Part shown: piece by piece, positions 14,501 to 16,683 of the stretch
How positions within the stretch are numbered: the stretch's first letter is position 1
How the letters are laid out: each line of letters starts with the position of its first letter
Assembly: GCA_900547965.1 (NCBI GenBank)
Contig: URJE01000032.1
Span: forward strand, 1 to 16,683
Reading direction: 5' to 3'
Length of the DNA stretch: 16,683 nt
Origin: an uncultured Eggerthella sp.
GTDB lineage: Bacteria > Actinomycetota > Coriobacteriia > Coriobacteriales > Eggerthellaceae
Program-made: the position numbers and the translations under genes
Notes under the pieces: model-generated
Database searches by the model: none
The model's input: the letters and a program-made list of their open reading frames with translations, nothing else
Told to the model about the DNA's origin: nothing

Positions 14501-16683
14501 GAAAGATCCAACTGCACCCTTGCCCAAGCTTGATAACGATCAGGAGATTAATGACGAGCGCGATGGCGCAAATTGGCGCGGTGCGGTAGTTTCCGTGGAA
14601 GCGGACGGTACCATTTCGTTCCCGCAGGCAAAGTACGAATTCAAGAACCTGGGACAGGGCCAGAAAAAGCAGTTCGAGTATAAGATCATGGAAGTGGTAC
14701 GGGACGGCGATAAGTGGCGCTCCGTGGAAGATGCCCTCGTGGACCCGAAATTTGACTCAGCAGGCGTGACATACGACCCGACAATTTGGACCGTCGAGGT
14801 AACTCTTAAAAACGAGAACAATACGCTTGTGCTGGACACCAAGTACAGCAGCAACAGGGTGCAAGCTGGTGGTTCATCGGGAACTCCCGTCATGTTCGAT
14901 TTCAGCAATAGCTATGAGCCTACCGCTGCAACGGCTGTCATTGAAGGCTCCAAGATTTTGACGGGGCGCAACATGGCCGACCGCGAAACCTTCGGCTTCG
15001 GGCTTTCTGCTGCTGATGCGGCCACCCAGAACGCGGTAGATGCTGGCACTGTAAAGCTGCCTGGTGAGAAAACCGTATCGCGCGCCCAGGCCGATGTAGC
15101 GACGAGCTTCAGCTTTGATCAGATGACCTTTACCAAGCCGGGCGAATATACCTTCAACGTGAATGAGACCACGTGGAATGGTAAGGCGGTTCCTGCTACC
15201 GATGAAAATGGCATACAGTTCGATCGCAGCACCAAGACGGTGAAGGTGAAGGTGACCGACGACCATAGCGGCAAGCTACAAGCCGAGGTTGTTTATCCGC
15301 AAGATGGTGTAGCGTTTACCAATAAGTACGCAACGAGCAGCACGTATAACGGCATTCAGGTTGAAAAGACTTTGACCGGCCGCGACATGAAGGCTGGAGA
15401 ATTCAGCTTCGTTATTGAAGGCAAAAACGATGCCTCTAAGGAACTTCTTGCTGACACTGACAGCGACAAGGAGTTCGCCAACCCGAATAATCGTGCCGAA
15501 GGCATTGCCGATGTGATGACGAAGATCGCGGGACACACCTTTATCCAGGCCGATAGCGGCAAGCGCTTCGAGTTCACGGTTAAGGAAGTAATTCCCAAGG
15601 GAGCAGTTCAGGACCAGGCAACAGGGCTTTGGTACGTTGAGGAAAGCGGCTTGTACTACGACGGGGCAACCCATGATGTGACCATCGATGTTACCGATTA
15701 CGGCAAAGGTCAGCTTGATGTAACCACCAAGGTCGATGGCAAGGAAACCAACGTGGTCTCCTTCGAAAACAAGTACCGCGCTCAGAATGTTTCGTTCGAT
15801 ACGGCAACTGCTCAGCTGAACAAGATCCTGCAGGGCCGCGACTGGATCGAAAACGATTCCTTTGACTTCACCATCACCGCGCTTGACGGCGCGCCGATGC
15901 CTAAGCGCAATGGTGAAGAAGTATCTTCCACAACGGTGAAGTCGTCCAATTCGGGGGATGGCGATTCGGTATCGTTCGACTTTGGCCAGATTGAGTTTAC
16001 GTCCGATATGGTGAAGGATGCTCCTGGTCATAAGCGCACCTTTACCTACGAGGTAACTGAAAACGCCGGTAATCTGCCTGGCATTCAGTACAGCGACAAT
16101 AAAGCCGTTATCGAGGTAACGGTAAGCGACAATGGCCAGGGCAAGCTGGTTGCGTCTGCCACCACGCAGAATGGCACGTTTGTAAACCGCTATTCTGCTG
16201 AGCTGAATTACACGGCAGCGGGTGGCTTGAACCTTGCCAAGACGCTGACTGGTCGCGATATGACTGATGGTCAGTTCATCATTAAGATCACGACCGATGA
16301 CGAGGCGTCGGCAGGCCTGCTCGGCTTGCCAGAGGGCGGCCGTGAGGTTTCGATGCCTGCGGCTAACGATGGAGTGCAGGTTACGAAGTCTGCGTTGACT
16401 GGCGATGTAGTGCTAGCGCAGCGAGACGCGGGTAAAACCTACCGCTATAAGGTGGTCGAGCAAGGCACGGCGCCTAATGGCTATTCCTACGACACGGCAG
16501 AACGCACGGTAACGATTACCGTTGAGGGCGATACCGCAAATGGCACGCTGAAGGCAACCACGGTTGTTTCCGGTGGTCCCGATGGCACCAAGACTTATGC
16601 GTACAGCAGCGATGCCGTTGGTACGCAGGAAAAGGCAGTTGTACCGTTTAACAACAGCTATGCAGCTTCGGGCGAAGGTGGCA
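11520..16683 (+). CDS. Giant secreted VWA/isopeptide-repeat surface protein (3' end outside window)
   Basis: The frame is open for 1721 codons and continues past the window. Residues 1-26 are a signal peptide (cleavage after SFAFA). A von Willebrand A domain spans about 117-365, with MIDAS residues DASGS (Asp125, Ser127, Ser129), Thr229 and TDG (Asp257). Residues about 366-680 are of unclear fold and include LGNNGKL. A CnaB-like domain follows (Lys691, Glu774, Asn803), then six pilin-type domains of the Spy0128/FctA kind, most with a (K)xLTGR start and FxNxY end: Lys821/Glu894/Asn957, Lys972 or 973/Glu1058/Asn1130, Lys1145/Glu1216/Asn1268, Lys1283/Glu1356/Asn1417, Lys1435/Glu1514/Asn1556, Lys1574/Glu1647/Asn1712. 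These triads suggest self-formed isopeptide bonds stiffening an adhesive stalk. A sortase signal is expected beyond the window. GGGGA (11509-11513) precedes ATG 11520. A nine-G run lies at codons 36-39. Confidence 0.9.
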   Translation, partial: MKRIRPLLAMALALALICLGGSFAFADDEGGNSSMRGGVDPKVTVDPSSMNDWAAILGGETLNTANIGRIWTDKTVSADTITTSSGKVIDRGDSSTFITALSALSSTSNVKSSSTTPLDIVLVLDASGSMDDPMSDNDGTKRIDALKKAANDFVTTIANQNQGISDSSKQHQVSIVKFSGNKSASVGNDTYYAGGYKYNYSQVMKAMSPCTDAAAFTSTINSISPAGATRADYGLQLAQSQTSNREDAKKIVIFFTDGSPTSSSGFESGVASSAVSAAKAMKDKGATVYTIGIFSDANPSADPSGASNKNKFMHAVSSNFPEASYTQGFLGGWNWDLGTRAEGSDFYKSASNADDLDKVFEGISSEIVKGSGYPTKVTEGAEHTSGYITIDDALGAYMQVDSFKAIALNGQTFENPTKTTAGNVDTYTFDDTVTMDGKDVSLGNVVITVTKSDDLVVGDKVQVKAPAALIPLRSYNVDQKSMTMTISDTKPINVVYTSSLKPGVENLLANPDDTMSKYLQANSQDGKASFYSNDWEQGYLGSTIASFEPSNDNMYYYFTSDMPIYTDEACTQRAHQVVAGNTYWYKYSYYEMTNAGSGAVEEKEKVVSFSGADAEAVQGSIGVNDQGAYFKAGTARLTYLNNLYKAKDDNATGTAIDVLNPKWVGAGKVGAYLGNNGKLSVDLPGALAVTKELKVPDGYSANDFADDSFEFTVAMPEAANKSFSAVVKNASGEQQGDAFTLSFDGDGKATQSLKAGETLYVYGLAGGWDYTVTESVRAGFTQEGTGLTGTITAGGTANAKVVNTYSASGTLSGKDSLKGEKVLTGRDWNSTDKFTFLLEAPEGSVGVPMPEGANDGKATVEVTQDGASAGTPVSFNFGDITYTKPGVYTYEIRESAELSTLNPGVSASEALYEVVVTVTDEHHDGKLTVNSEMKKLLSDDGNKVESSAAQTPASFVNEYDTSVVMWAPVGEKKYTDSTDARPLEQGMFHVIACTKDPTAPLPKLDNDQEINDERDGANWRGAVVSVEADGTISFPQAKYEFKNLGQGQKKQFEYKIMEVVRDGDKWRSVEDALVDPKFDSAGVTYDPTIWTVEVTLKNENNTLVLDTKYSSNRVQAGGSSGTPVMFDFSNSYEPTAATAVIEGSKILTGRNMADRETFGFGLSAADAATQNAVDAGTVKLPGEKTVSRAQADVATSFSFDQMTFTKPGEYTFNVNETTWNGKAVPATDENGIQFDRSTKTVKVKVTDDHSGKLQAEVVYPQDGVAFTNKYATSSTYNGIQVEKTLTGRDMKAGEFSFVIEGKNDASKELLADTDSDKEFANPNNRAEGIADVMTKIAGHTFIQADSGKRFEFTVKEVIPKGAVQDQATGLWYVEESGLYYDGATHDVTIDVTDYGKGQLDVTTKVDGKETNVVSFENKYRAQNVSFDTATAQLNKILQGRDWIENDSFDFTITALDGAPMPKRNGEEVSSTTVKSSNSGDGDSVSFDFGQIEFTSDMVKDAPGHKRTFTYEVTENAGNLPGIQYSDNKAVIEVTVSDNGQGKLVASATTQNGTFVNRYSAELNYTAAGGLNLAKTLTGRDMTDGQFIIKITTDDEASAGLLGLPEGGREVSMPAANDGVQVTKSALTGDVVLAQRDAGKTYRYKVVEQGTAPNGYSYDTAERTVTITVEGDTANGTLKATTVVSGGPDGTKTYAYSSDAVGTQEKAVVPFNNSYAASGEGG
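11626..11634 (+). repeat. Homopolymeric G9 tract inside the surface-protein gene
   Basis: Nine consecutive G residues encode part of Arg36, Gly37, Gly38 and the first base of Val39, ten codons after the predicted signal cleavage site. As written, signal peptide and VWA domain are in the same frame. Loss of one G brings TAA at 11647-11649 into frame; gain of one brings TGA at 11654-11656 into frame. Such runs are prone to slippage during replication, so the gene may switch on and off. A sequencing or assembly error in the run is the main alternative, but the frame is intact as given. Confidence 0.7.

Noticed and set aside
1..16683. CRISPR arrays, insertion sequences or prophage genes
   Set aside because: No spaced direct repeats, transposase or phage-like products were seen on either strand.

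Overview
The window reads like the chromosome of a Gram-positive, moderately GC-rich anaerobe. The best guess is an actinobacterium of the class Coriobacteriia (Eggerthellaceae, something like Slackia or a relative). This rests on a complete o-succinylbenzoate-type menaquinone operon, good Shine-Dalgarno sites, GC-biased third codon positions, and a very large VWA plus isopeptide-domain surface protein of the kind common in that group. The taxonomic call is inference; no rRNA or marker gene is present. Every gene I can support lies on the + strand.

Positions 1-285 hold no convincing gene: a GC-rich stretch with short repeats and an 8-bp inverted repeat just before folE. From 286 to 9964 eight genes run head to tail with small gaps or overlaps: folE (GTP cyclohydrolase I), a free-standing ACT-domain protein, mazG (nucleotide pyrophosphohydrolase), menF, menD, menH, menB and a single gene encoding a MenE-MenC fusion. 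Together the last five convert chorismate to isochorismate, SEPHCHC, SHCHC, o-succinylbenzoate, OSB-CoA and finally DHNA-CoA, so every step from chorismate to DHNA-CoA is encoded here. The thioesterase, the prenyltransferase (MenA) and the methyltransferase (MenG) must be elsewhere. Notable departures from the textbook enzymes are a His/Cys-rich N-terminal tail on MenH, the MenE-MenC fusion, and an acidic N-terminal extension on MenD.

At 9975-11114, ten bases after the menE-menC stop, is an exported bactofilin-like repeat protein with several C-terminal membrane segments. A hairpin terminator, embedded in a REP-like set of inverted repeats, follows at 11117-11245.

From about 11300 the sequence becomes a separate transcription unit. 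It has an extended -10 promoter, palindromes near the predicted start of transcription, and a roughly 180-base leader able to form a long stem. It then encodes a giant secreted protein from 11520 that runs off the end of the window (at least 1721 residues). It has a signal peptide, a VWA domain with an intact MIDAS, a CnaB-like domain and six tandem pilin-type domains, each with a Lys/Glu/Asn set fitting an intramolecular isopeptide bond. Immediately after the signal peptide its coding sequence contains a run of nine G residues. Either a one-base gain or loss there would bring in a stop codon within a few codons, so this looks like a phase-variable on/off switch. This is the most interesting observation in the window.
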